This document shows, piece by piece, positions 53,763 through 61,898 of a stretch of 64,000 nucleotides of DNA. A program made the translations under genes and the position numbers. Position 1 is the stretch's first letter. Each line of letters starts with the position of its first letter. Under the pieces are notes generated by a model, which was not told the origin of the DNA, did no database searches, and worked only from the letters and a program-made list of their open reading frames with translations. Origin of the DNA: CAISDA01 sp050258555. Lineage in GTDB: Bacteria > Bacteroidota > Ignavibacteria > UBA10030 > UBA8401. The DNA lies in assembly GCA_050258555.1 (NCBI GenBank), contig JBLMZA010000128.1, positions 9,866 through 73,865 of the forward strand, read 5' to 3'.

Positions 53763-54626
53763 TTAGCTGATTGTGTCGTCCTTTGTTTCGAATGCATACC
53801 GGAGAAAGAGATGGTGGCGGGCCTTCCGGACAGACACCAGATCGGCCCAGGCCGGCGACTGCGGCGCAAGCAGCAGACCCTCGACGATGCTCATCCGGAC
53901 TTCCTCGCGCGAGCGTCCCGCCATCTGCGGAGCAAGCGTCAGAAACAGTTCGTCGATCGAGCGTTCCTCGAAGAACGTGGCCATCAGATGCGGTCCGCCT
54001 TCGACAAGAATGGTCGACGCCGAGGGACGCACATTCACGACCGCCTCGAGGATCTGGCGCGAGGTGAGCGCCTTCGCGTTGTCGCCCGCCGCCACGCGCA
54101 CCCATGCCGGAAGATCCATCTTGCTCAGGCGCGATAGGCCCGTGCGCGTGGTGACAATGAGCACCTGCACGCTGCCGGACTGGAACAGCGGCAGGCTCGG
54201 ATCGATCGTGCCGCGGTCGGTCACGATCACATTGAGCATCGGCTCCTGTTTGCCCAGACTGTCGCGCAGCTTTTTATAGGAAGAGACCGAGGGAGGATAG
54301 ATATAGTCGGGCGTCCAGAGATGAGCCGGCGATGCGGCAAGCGTGCCGGCGCCGACGATCACGGCATCGGATACGGCGCGAAGAATGCCCATCACGCAGC
54401 TGTCGTGCTCGCTGCCGCCGCTGATCACATCGCCCGTGAGTTCACCCCGTGTGTTCAGGGCCGCCACGCCGTCGATGGAGCTGACGAAATTGCCGATGAT
54501 GTACGGGCGTCCGGGCCGAACGGGAAAGGCCAGCCGGCCGTAGAATTCGGAAAGCGGCCCCGGAAGCGGCACATCGTTTCCGCCGGCTGCATCAAATAAC
54601 ACCTGCATGGGTTCAAGAGATTCCAT
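53763..54626 (-). CDS. RibD C-terminal/DHFR-like reductase
   Basis: 287 residues. The fold of pyrimidine reductase/RibD C-terminal family is visible: YIIGNFVSSIDGVAALN, then ILRAVSDAVIVGAGTLAA, TILVEGGPHLMATFFEERSIDEL and FLTLAPQMAGR. In family members this domain binds NADPH and reduces a pyrimidine or similar substrate. There is no deaminase domain, so a riboflavin role is not certain. AAAAGG precedes the ATG. The 133-base stretch after it (54627-54759) is the upstream region with no gene. Confidence 0.85.
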   Translation of the reverse strand: MESLEPMQVLFDAAGGNDVPLPGPLSEFYGRLAFPVRPGRPYIIGNFVSSIDGVAALNTRGELTGDVISGGSEHDSCVMGILRAVSDAVIVGAGTLAASPAHLWTPDYIYPPSVSSYKKLRDSLGKQEPMLNVIVTDRGTIDPSLPLFQSGSVQVLIVTTRTGLSRLSKMDLPAWVRVAAGDNAKALTSRQILEAVVNVRPSASTILVEGGPHLMATFFEERSIDELFLTLAPQMAGRSREEVRMSIVEGLLLAPQSPAWADLVSVRKARHHLFLRYAFETKDDTIS

Positions 54627-54759
54627 CTCGCACCTTTTCTCACTCGCTGTCTCTTGTCTCTCTCTCCGCCTGTTTTTTCCGCTGTTGTACTAACAGTAAA
54701 ATTTCCCGCCGTGTGCCCGGAAGCATGCGTCCATCCGGATGGCGCGGCAGGCGCAATGC

Positions 54760-55638
54760 TCAAAATCCCCACAGAAGAAAACTTTTCCGGGCTTTTTCCA
54801 TGACGCGCTTCATATGGTATGTTCCCTGCTTGATATTGACGAGCGTCGTATCGAGCGTCAGCGCGGTCGCCGAATCCATCAGCATGCGCCCGGCTGCCCC
54901 CTGCCCGCGGCGGATGGATTCGATGATCTCCGTCAGGTCGTTCGTGATGCGTATCGCATTGTCCACCGGCGTCTTCAGATACACGCTGTCCATCAGTATC
55001 TTCCCGAGCGCGCTTTTGCCCGTGCGGATCGATCCGGAGATCGCCGCGAAGTCGCCCGATATCTGCGTCACGTTGTCGCGCATCTCCTTCAGATACGTGC
55101 TGTCCATGAAGAGCTGTCCGATCGTTCCCTTGCCCTGCCGGATCGTGTGGACGATATCGGCCAGATCTCCGGTGATCTGCGCGACGTTGTCGCTCGTCGT
55201 CTTGAGCGTATTGAGCGCGCGGTCCAGATTCAGCGGCGCCTTCGTCCGGATCTCGTCGCCGTCCTCGATGGGCGCCTGGCCCGCCGTGCCCGGCGTGATG
55301 ATGAGGATCTTGTTGCCCATCAGCCCTTCCGTTCCGATCGAGGCCTCGGCGTCCTTCTTGATGAACTGCCGCGCCTCCTCGTTGATGCGCGCCATCACGC
55401 GAACGGTGGTGTCGGTCTCGATTCTCACGGCTTCGATGATGCCGACGGTGATGCCCGAGAACCGCACATTGTTTCCGGCCTGCAGGCCGCTCACGTCGCT
55501 GAAGACGCCGCTGATGCTGAACGTCTTGTTGAAGAGCTGCTGTTTGGCGCTGATGAAATACACCGCCACGATGAACAGGATGAATCCGATCGTGACGAAG
55601 ATGCCAAGCTTGATGTTCGTTGCCGTCTTTTTCTTCAT
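54760..55638 (-). CDS. MCE/MlaD-family substrate-binding protein
   Basis: 292 residues. One N-terminal membrane helix (IKLGIFVTIGFILFIVAVYF) anchors it to the inner membrane. The MCE domain (about 38-115) follows with the characteristic FSDVSGLQAGNNVRFSGITV and NKILIITPG. A helical C-terminal half has two repeats of QGKGTIGQLFMDSTYLKEM-like sequence. GAGGAG precedes the ATG. With MlaF and MlaE it forms a phospholipid-transport ABC system. Direction of transport cannot be told. Confidence 0.92.
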   Translation of the reverse strand: MKKKTATNIKLGIFVTIGFILFIVAVYFISAKQQLFNKTFSISGVFSDVSGLQAGNNVRFSGITVGIIEAVRIETDTTVRVMARINEEARQFIKKDAEASIGTEGLMGNKILIITPGTAGQAPIEDGDEIRTKAPLNLDRALNTLKTTSDNVAQITGDLADIVHTIRQGKGTIGQLFMDSTYLKEMRDNVTQISGDFAAISGSIRTGKSALGKILMDSVYLKTPVDNAIRITNDLTEIIESIRRGQGAAGRMLMDSATALTLDTTLVNIKQGTYHMKRVMEKARKSFLLWGF

Positions 55639-55648
55639 CCGGCGCTCC

Positions 55649-56386
55649 TCAGGGATGCCACTGAAAGAATGACCGCACCCATGCATCATCCGACTGCGCC
55701 ATCTCCTCGAACGTTCCGCCCGCTACGCACAAGCCGTCGCGGAGCACCACAATGCGGTTCGAGGTGATCTTCGTGCATTCGATGTCATGCGTGATGATGA
55801 TGGATGATGTCTTGTTCGTTTCCTGCACTTCAAGAATCAGGTTGCTGATCTCGCGCGAGGTGATCGGATCGAGTCCCGTCGTCGGTTCATCATACAGCAT
55901 GATCTCCGGCTTCTGTATCAATGTCCGCGCAAGTCCCAGGCGCTTCCGCATGCCCCCCGAAAGTTCCGAAGGCATCTTGTTGATCGCATCGGAAAGCCCG
56001 ACGCCTTTGAGCGCCTCCGCCACCCGGTCATCGGTCTCGCCGGGCGACGGCTTCGGGCGCAGCGTGCGCAGCGGGAACTCAAGATTTTCGCGCACGCTCA
56101 TCGAGTCGTAGAGCGCCGCTCCCTGGAAGAGAAACCCGATCTTCTTCCGCACTTCCGCAAGTTCTGCCGCACGCAGTCCGGCCACGTCCCTTCCGAAGAG
56201 CGAAATCGTTCCGCCGTCCGGCTCCAGAAGTCCCACGATGCACTTGATGAGGACCGATTTGCCGGCGCCCGATTTTCCCAGTACCGCGAGATTCTCTCCC
56301 TTCCCCACATCGATCGAGACGTCCTTCAGCACGTCGTGGCTGTTGAACGATTTTTGCAGATGTCTGATCTCGATGACATTGTCCAT
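55649..56386 (-). CDS. MlaF-type ABC transporter ATPase
   Basis: 245 residues. Walker A GKSGAGKS, signature LSGGMRKRLGLARTL, Walker B IMLYDEPTTGLDP and the H-loop THD are intact. The start MDNVIEIRHLQKSF is preceded by GGAAG. Ten bases separate it from MlaD and 17 from MlaE. It powers lipid transport by the MlaE permease. Confidence 0.95.
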   Translation of the reverse strand: MDNVIEIRHLQKSFNSHDVLKDVSIDVGKGENLAVLGKSGAGKSVLIKCIVGLLEPDGGTISLFGRDVAGLRAAELAEVRKKIGFLFQGAALYDSMSVRENLEFPLRTLRPKPSPGETDDRVAEALKGVGLSDAINKMPSELSGGMRKRLGLARTLIQKPEIMLYDEPTTGLDPITSREISNLILEVQETNKTSSIIITHDIECTKITSNRIVVLRDGLCVAGGTFEEMAQSDDAWVRSFFQWHP

Positions 56387-56403
56387 TCGTCCGGCGCTTC
56401 CGT

Positions 56404-57252
56404 CTATTTTTCCATGAAGATGCTGGTGATCTGCACGGCGATCATGTCGATGATGAAGATGAACAGCGACGCCGTGACGACGGCCGAGTTCGCCGCGCGG
56501 CCCACGCCTTCGGTGCCCGTGTTCGAGTTGTATCCTTTGTAGCAGCCGATGATTCCAATGGCAAAGCCGAAGAAGAACGTCTTGATGAATGCCGGAAACA
56601 GGTCGAGGAACACGAGCTTCGTCATCGCCTGCGAGAAAAACAGCGTGAAGCTCACGTCCGCCTTCAGGTTCACCGCAAGGAACGATCCGTAGAACGAGAA
56701 GGCATCGTTGAAGACGGTGAGCGCCGGCACCATGATCGTGGCTGCCAGCACGCGCGTGATGACGATGTACTTGAACGGGTCGGTGCCCGAGACCTGCATG
56801 GCGTCGATCTGCTCGGTCACGCGCATCGACGCAAGCTCGGCCCCGATGCCGGAGCCGACTTTGCCGGCGCAGATGAGCGCCGTGAGCACCGGTCCGATCT
56901 CCCGCACCACAGAGACGGCGACCATGGCCGGAAGCCACGACTCGGCGCCGAACTGCCGGAGCGTCGGACGCGACTGCAGCGTGAGCACGAGACCCATGAT
57001 GAATCCCGTGATGCCCACGAGCGACAATGACTTGTTCCCGATCAGGTACGACTGCTTCAGGAATTCGCCCACCTCATAGGGCGGCGTCAGCACGTGCGCG
57101 AAGAAGCGCCCCGTAAAGAGCGCGAGCCCCGCCGCATCGTCGAAGAACTTTTCCATGACGGTGAACTCACCCGGTGCCGGCTGGGATGCCTCGCTCTCCG
57201 CCGCCTGACGATCGAGTGCCTGTTCACCGTCCGGTGATGCCTGGTTGACCAT
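56404..57252 (-). CDS. MlaE-type ABC transporter permease
   Basis: 282 residues. The family helices are visible: GITGFIMGLVLTLQSRPTLR, REIGPVLTALICAGKVGSGIGAEL, then IDAMQVSGTDPF (the conserved interface with the ATPase) and an EKxx end. Five membrane helices. A 45-residue polar N-terminal tail precedes them. AAAGG precedes the ATG. Confidence 0.94.
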   Translation of the reverse strand: MVNQASPDGEQALDRQAAESEASQPAPGEFTVMEKFFDDAAGLALFTGRFFAHVLTPPYEVGEFLKQSYLIGNKSLSLVGITGFIMGLVLTLQSRPTLRQFGAESWLPAMVAVSVVREIGPVLTALICAGKVGSGIGAELASMRVTEQIDAMQVSGTDPFKYIVITRVLAATIMVPALTVFNDAFSFYGSFLAVNLKADVSFTLFFSQAMTKLVFLDLFPAFIKTFFFGFAIGIIGCYKGYNSNTGTEGVGRAANSAVVTASLFIFIIDMIAVQITSIFMEK

Positions 57253-57269
57253 GACAGATGCCTTTCATT

Positions 57270-58484
57270 TCACAACGACACGCTCACCTGCGTATCGATG
57301 AGCAGCCGCGGTTTCTTCCCGATCGAAAAGAGCGGCGTGAATTCGAGCCCGATGTTCACCTTCTTCGTAAAGCCGATGTTGACGATCCGCACGACCTCGG
57401 CCATGTCGATAAGCAGCGAGAGCGCGAAGCCTCCCCTTCCTTTTCCCACATCGATCGGCGAATTCACGCCGAATGTGCCGACGCCCGCATTGACCGGAAA
57501 CCGGTTTCCCGTCTTTTCGCTCACATAAAACGCGCGAACCATCGCGCTCGTGTTGCCGTACTCGATCGGGTCCCCGGCCTGGGAATCGTAGAGCACTTTC
57601 GGAATGCCGAGGAGAAATCCGAATTCCAGCGCCGGTCCCCGCACGCGGAAATAGTGCGTGATCGTATTCGAGCGGTCGACGGCGCCGATTTTGATCGCAT
57701 AGTCCGGCTCGATCTCCACGATCAGCTGCGCCCAGTCGGGCAGCGAATCGACCGGCAGCCGCACATGGTCGACTTCCTCCGGGCTCAGCGTCGCATATTT
57801 GCTGTAGGCGTTCCGGTACTGGATGAAGAGCATGCGGTCCTTGTTTTCATCGCCATGGCTGCGGAATGTCACCACGCGCCGCTCCATCGTATGCCCCGGA
57901 TTCCCGTCGCGTCCGATGATCGTCGTTCGTATCACGACAAACTGCGGTCCCATCGCCGGACCGATGCTGTCACGATCGAACTGCACCTCGAGATTCTCTA
58001 TCACCTCGCGGTCCAGCGGAACGGCCGATCGCATGTCCGTGCCGCCGGAGACGGGCACGATGCGCACGAACGATCCGAGCCGGGCCACTTCCTGATGCTC
58101 CTCCACATTGACCATGCAGTCGGTCTTGTACCAGAAGCGTCTGCCCTGGGCGTCCTGCACGCGCAGATTGACGGCATACGCGCCGGGCGTGACGCTCATG
58201 GGAAGCACCGCCCAATAGGCGCGCTTGCCCGAAACCTTGAGCGGGGTCCCCTCGATCGGCAGCACCGGCACGATCACGGCCGTCGCCGAGGTGTCCGTCC
58301 TGCGGATCGAAAGGTGCACCGTGTCGCCGGCGAAATACACCACCTTGTCGACCGAGAGCGTGATCCACTCGTCGTCGACGGTGGTCTGCACCAAAAACGA
58401 CGTGCGCACCTGCGCGGAAGTTCCCGCCACGCATGCCGCCGAGATCAGTATGGCTGTCAACGCTTTTTGGAAAAGATCATTCAC
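57270..58484 (-). CDS. Secreted protein of unknown function upstream of the Mla genes
   Basis: 404 residues, not recognised. The start is a GTG (residue 1) overlapping the clostripain-like gene by 8 bases; a signal peptide (ALTAILISAACVAGTSAQ) follows. The chain is beta-rich with no repeats. The C-terminal stretch (FALSLLIDMAEVVRIVNIGF, NIGLEFTPLFSIGKKPRLLI) has alternating hydrophobics. The protein is probably periplasmic or surface. It may support the lipid-transport genes, since it is directly upstream of them. Confidence 0.65.
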   Translation of the reverse strand: MNDLFQKALTAILISAACVAGTSAQVRTSFLVQTTVDDEWITLSVDKVVYFAGDTVHLSIRRTDTSATAVIVPVLPIEGTPLKVSGKRAYWAVLPMSVTPGAYAVNLRVQDAQGRRFWYKTDCMVNVEEHQEVARLGSFVRIVPVSGGTDMRSAVPLDREVIENLEVQFDRDSIGPAMGPQFVVIRTTIIGRDGNPGHTMERRVVTFRSHGDENKDRMLFIQYRNAYSKYATLSPEEVDHVRLPVDSLPDWAQLIVEIEPDYAIKIGAVDRSNTITHYFRVRGPALEFGFLLGIPKVLYDSQAGDPIEYGNTSAMVRAFYVSEKTGNRFPVNAGVGTFGVNSPIDVGKGRGGFALSLLIDMAEVVRIVNIGFTKKVNIGLEFTPLFSIGKKPRLLIDTQVSVSL

Positions 58485-59586
58485 TTCGGCCGTCCGGTAT
58501 ATTCCAGCATTCCCATCCCGAATGCGCTGCGGCCGATTTCTTCTGTCCGAAGCGTGCCGGCCTGTAGAAGATGTCGACTCCCCGGCCCATGTCGGGCGCG
58601 GAAAAACCGGAACGCTGCGCGCAGTCGCAATGGTCACGCACGGCGTCCGGATGCTCCTTCAGCGCCTCCAGCGACCGTGCATAGAGCGAATCGACCGATT
58701 GGATATACGGCTGCACCAGCTGCGCATCGTAGACCGCAACGCTGACAGCCGTCTGCACCGTCCGGGAAAGCGTTTCGAAGGCATCGCGGGCCATGGTCCT
58801 GGCCAACGCAGCACTCGTTGCGCCGGAGGCGGCGGACTCCGGAAGCGCGAACGAATGGAATGTGAAGTATGAAAGATGAAGATTGTCCGGAGAAGCGATG
58901 ATGTATCGCGCATACGGCGCAAGAGCGGCAATCGAACGCGGAGTCCCGTTATAGCATGTCGACACGACGGCGATGTCGAACGGTGCTCCGCCCTCCTGCA
59001 TCAGGCGCAGACCCGCAGCCAGCGTATCGATCGTGAAGGGCATGTCTTCGTACGAAGCGTGATAGCCTTCACCGCCGGTTTCCGGAATCTCGTGCCCGTA
59101 ATACAGGACGATCGTCGTCACATCGCCCTCTCCATGTGACCGGAAGCGCCGGTAGCGCCCGGCTGCATAGGCGAATTGCGACGGATGGCTGCCGCGGCGG
59201 TATTCCTCGTGCGCCGCAAGCACGCCCCCTCTATAATAAAAGAACTCTCCGTCGTGCTTCGGAAAGAACAGCCATGCGCGGGTTTTTCTCTTCTCGTGGA
59301 AGATGAACACTTCGGCCTGCGGATTGGCTTCCGCGGCATGCTGCGCCCCTGACAGCGCCGCTTCATCCGCTCTGAGCGCCCGGCCCGCGTCATCATGATA
59401 GAGATAGTCCCCGTCGCCATGGATGAAAAAAACGAGGGAGACGCGCACTGCGGCCTCCGGCTCCCCGGCCATGCGGCCGGCGCCGGTTCCGGATGCACGC
59501 GCCGACGCGCACGACACCATGGCCAGAAGCGTCAGCAGGAAGACAACAGCCGGGACGGGACCGCGCCCGTGCGCCTCTTCCGTCAT
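58477..59586 (-). CDS. Clostripain-like (C11/caspase-fold) protease
   Basis: 369 residues with a hydrophobic N-terminus ending LLAMVSCAS, possibly a lipoprotein. The caspase-like core has the dyad His in LYYGHEIP and Cys in VVSTCYNGTPRSIAAL, with a following ARYIIASPDNLH that matches the C11 pattern. Early strands read VSLVFFIHGDGDYLYHD. The C11 assignment rests on these motifs; substrate unknown. The start overlaps the small membrane protein gene by ATGA. Confidence 0.75.
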   Translation of the reverse strand: MTEEAHGRGPVPAVVFLLTLLAMVSCASARASGTGAGRMAGEPEAAVRVSLVFFIHGDGDYLYHDDAGRALRADEAALSGAQHAAEANPQAEVFIFHEKRKTRAWLFFPKHDGEFFYYRGGVLAAHEEYRRGSHPSQFAYAAGRYRRFRSHGEGDVTTIVLYYGHEIPETGGEGYHASYEDMPFTIDTLAAGLRLMQEGGAPFDIAVVSTCYNGTPRSIAALAPYARYIIASPDNLHLSYFTFHSFALPESAASGATSAALARTMARDAFETLSRTVQTAVSVAVYDAQLVQPYIQSVDSLYARSLEALKEHPDAVRDHCDCAQRSGFSAPDMGRGVDIFYRPARFGQKKSAAAHSGWECWNIPDGRSE

Positions 59587-59792
59587 TTTTTCTTTCCCAG
59601 CACGACCAGCGCCCCGCCGATCACGATCAGACCCACTCCCACATACGGCGACCAGTCTGCCGAATGCTCCTTCTCTTTTGTGATTTCAATCGGACCGACA
59701 TCGGCGACCTTATCTTTCGTCACGAAGGTGAAGCCGGTGTAGATAGTCATGATCAGTCCGATGATCAGGATGACGATCCCCGCCATTCTCAT
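59583..59792 (-). CDS. Small two-helix membrane protein
   Basis: 69 residues: a first helix (GIVILIIGLIMTIYTGFTFV), a charged loop (EITKEKEHSADW) and a second helix (VGVGLIVIGGALVVLG) ending in three lysines. It resembles DUF3185-type membrane proteins. Overlaps the protease gene by ATGA. Unknown function. Confidence 0.75.
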   Translation of the reverse strand: MRMAGIVILIIGLIMTIYTGFTFVTKDKVADVGPIEITKEKEHSADWSPYVGVGLIVIGGALVVLGKKK

Positions 59793-59813
59793 GATGCTGA
59801 CCCTTTCTTCCGT

Positions 59814-60050
59814 TCACCGCTTCAGTTTTTTTGTCAGTTTCTCGGTCTCGTCTTTGACGATGTCGATCGTCTCGGTGATGTTGGCCATCAGATCGTCAAC
59901 CTTCTCCTTGATCTCCTCGGCATATTCGTTGGTGGTGTCGGCAATCCGTTTTCGCGTATCCTTGCCCTTGGCAGGTGCAAACAAGACTCCGACCATCGCT
60001 CCGCCGGCAAACAATCCGAGTGCGCCCCAAAAAGCCTTTCCGTTTGTCAT
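59814..60050 (-). CDS. YtxH-domain protein
   Basis: 78 residues with a membrane helix (GALGLFAGGAMVGVLFAP) running into the YtxH motif LFAPAKGKDTRKRI and a charged coiled-coil tail. AAAGGGG precedes the ATG. Stress-type, close kin of the proteins at 52843 and 60114. Confidence 0.87.
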   Translation of the reverse strand: MTNGKAFWGALGLFAGGAMVGVLFAPAKGKDTRKRIADTTNEYAEEIKEKVDDLMANITETIDIVKDETEKLTKKLKR

Positions 60051-60113
60051 AGCCGCCCCTTTCTTGGTGTCATGTGATCAGCATCGTTGACGTGTGTATG
60101 TCCGGACCGCTTG

Positions 60114-60341
60114 CTAATGCATCAGCTGCTTTCGCAGATGGATCACATCCCCCCTGATCGAGTCGATCCGCTGCGTCATCATGTCCATCATTTCTTCAAA
60201 CGTGTTTTTGACTTCGCCGGCATAATTCGACGCCTGATGGGCGATGCGCCGGCGCGTCACGGTTCCCTTTGCCGGAGCGAATAAAATGCCCGCCACTGCT
60301 CCGGCGGCGATTCCGGCCAACAGTAATTTGATTGTTCCCAT
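60114..60341 (-). CDS. YtxH-domain protein
   Basis: 75 residues: helix LLLAGIAAGAVAGILFAP, motif LFAPAKGTVTRRRI, then EVKNTFEEMMDMMTQRI and a short charged end. GGAGTGC precedes the ATG. It lies 20 bases after the PAS gene stop and 63 bases before the next YtxH gene. Confidence 0.87.
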   Translation of the reverse strand: MGTIKLLLAGIAAGAVAGILFAPAKGTVTRRRIAHQASNYAGEVKNTFEEMMDMMTQRIDSIRGDVIHLRKQLMH

Positions 60342-60361
60342 AATGCACTCCTTCCTGCTTG

Positions 60362-61243
60362 TTAACGGATAGATGTAAGGTACGACGAAACGTTCTCGTG
60401 CGGCACGATCGATCGCAGCTGCAGAGAGACTTCCTGTATCATGGCGTCGGCATTCGGCATCTCCGCATGCACGTCGGCTTTTCCGGCGAAGGCCAGCAGC
60501 CTCCCGACGAGTTCCACTCCCCGGTCGATCGCCGCGTTCATCTCCTGAAGCGCCCGCGCATCCGACGATCCCTGCGCCATCTGTTTGATGCCGGCCATGA
60601 GCATGCCGAGCACGGCATTGATCTCACGCGCCGCGGATCCCGCCACCATGCCCAGACTCGAAAGCCGCTCACACTCGGACATGCGGCGCTCCATGGCCTT
60701 CTTCTGCGAGACGTCGGTGTAAATCGTGTAAATGCCGATGCGGCTGCCCTGAAGCTTGATGGGGAAGGCCGTCAGTTCCACGCTCACCAGCATGCCGTCC
60801 TTGCGCTTGCGCTGTATGGTCTGAAGGACCGGCTCGCCGCGCAGCGTCCTGAGCGTCATCTCGATCGCTTCCCTCATGTGCCCCTTGGGGACGATGAAAT
60901 CGGTGAGCGGAAGATTACGGATCTCGTCGAGCGTGTATTGAAATATTTTTGTGAAGGCCGGATTCAGATCGATCACGTGATCATACGTGTCGAGCAGGAC
61001 GATCGCGGCGGGCGAATTCTCATAGAGCTGCCTGAAGTACGACAGCCTCGGATCGGAAGACGCCTCCGGCTCCGAACTTTCCCGCAGCGCCGTCGTATCC
61101 GGACTGCAGAACTGAATGACGTTGCTGTCATCCATCCTGATGGTGTTGATGAATTCAAACCCGGCCTTTCTGCCGTCACCGGACACGCGGGGCAGCGCCT
61201 CATACTTCAGTGCGGATGTTTCCAAGCTGATCAGGGGCGGCAT
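60362..61243 (-). CDS. PAS protein with a degenerate histidine-kinase remnant
   Basis: 293 residues. A PAS domain (about 65-185: FRQLYENSPAAIVLLD, DGMLVSVELTAFPIKL) is followed by a HisKA-like helix. The H-box consensus AHEINNxL reads AAREINAVLG with Arg207 (codon CGT) where His (CAT) is expected, and no ATPase domain follows. It therefore cannot act as a kinase; it may be a PAS-based sensor or dimeriser. AAGGAA precedes the ATG. It lies 13 bases after the membrane protein gene with the recurrent element. Confidence 0.85.
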   Translation of the reverse strand: MPPLISLETSALKYEALPRVSGDGRKAGFEFINTIRMDDSNVIQFCSPDTTALRESSEPEASSDPRLSYFRQLYENSPAAIVLLDTYDHVIDLNPAFTKIFQYTLDEIRNLPLTDFIVPKGHMREAIEMTLRTLRGEPVLQTIQRKRKDGMLVSVELTAFPIKLQGSRIGIYTIYTDVSQKKAMERRMSECERLSSLGMVAGSAAREINAVLGMLMAGIKQMAQGSSDARALQEMNAAIDRGVELVGRLLAFAGKADVHAEMPNADAMIQEVSLQLRSIVPHENVSSYLTSIR

Positions 61244-61256
61244 AGACGGTTCCTTC

Positions 61257-61694
61257 TTATTTCACCAGCAGCACCACGAGGATGATGATCAGCAGAAGCG
61301 TCACCACGCTGATGGTGATCGTCTCGGCTGCCTGTTCGGATTCCTGCACCGTATACGAGGCGAACGCATCGAGCTGCTCATCCGGCACGCGCACGCATCC
61401 GGCTTCACCCGAGAGTTCGTTCTGCTTCTCGCGAATCGATGCTTCGAACCGACGAAGCGCCTCGCGATCCGCCGCCGAAACCAGCGGCGAACGACCGGCC
61501 ATTTCCGCCGCTTTCGACATCCGCGACAGCGATGTGCCGAGAATCTCGCGCTTCTCCTGCGGAGTGGCGGCATTCCGGACTCTTACGGCCGCATCGTTGA
61601 AATAGTTCTTCAAGTCCTCCCGCCCCTCACCGTATCCTATTCCGGCAAAAAGACAGATCATGACGGACCACACAAACACGTTGCGCAGCAGCAT
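61257..61694 (-). CDS. Secreted helical protein with C-terminal membrane anchor
   Basis: 145 residues, family not recognised. A signal peptide (VFVWSVMICLFAGIGYG) is followed by a charged helical region (LKNYFNDAAVRVRNAAT, ADREALRRFEASIREKQ) and a C-terminal membrane helix (ISVVTLLLIIILVVLLV), so it should be anchored at its C-terminus. One copy of the GGATGAAAA element lies 125 bases upstream. The 204-base gap 61695-61898 otherwise shows no gene. Confidence 0.7.
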   Translation of the reverse strand: MLLRNVFVWSVMICLFAGIGYGEGREDLKNYFNDAAVRVRNAATPQEKREILGTSLSRMSKAAEMAGRSPLVSAADREALRRFEASIREKQNELSGEAGCVRVPDEQLDAFASYTVQESEQAAETITISVVTLLLIIILVVLLVK

Positions 61695-61818
61695 ACGATT
61701 GCCTTTCGTTGTTGGAAATTTATACGCGGTTTCCTCCCCGCCCGTGCAAAAAGTTCCCTGCTCCGGACATCGTTGGAAAAAGATACCGATGAGAGCGGTG
61801 AAACGTAATCGGTCGAAG

Positions 61819-61839
61819 GGATGAAAATGGAACTAATAC
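61819..61839 (-). promoter_or_regulatory. Copy B of the recurrent GGATGAAAA...AATAC element
   Basis: GGATGAAAA, TGGAACT and AATAC in order; 20 of 21 positions match copy A at 22190. It lies 125 bases before the membrane-anchored secreted protein gene. Confidence 0.55.
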
Positions 61840-61898
61840 TTTGGAATGAGTCGGGGTGGAAGGAAGGATGCATGAAGCGGAAAGGAGAAACGACCGGT

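Noticed and set aside
55649..56938. 429-codon version of the MlaF gene
   Set aside because: Its first 184 codons are out of frame with the conserved MlaE gene. The ATPase starts at MDNVIEIRHLQ (56386) with its own ribosome site.
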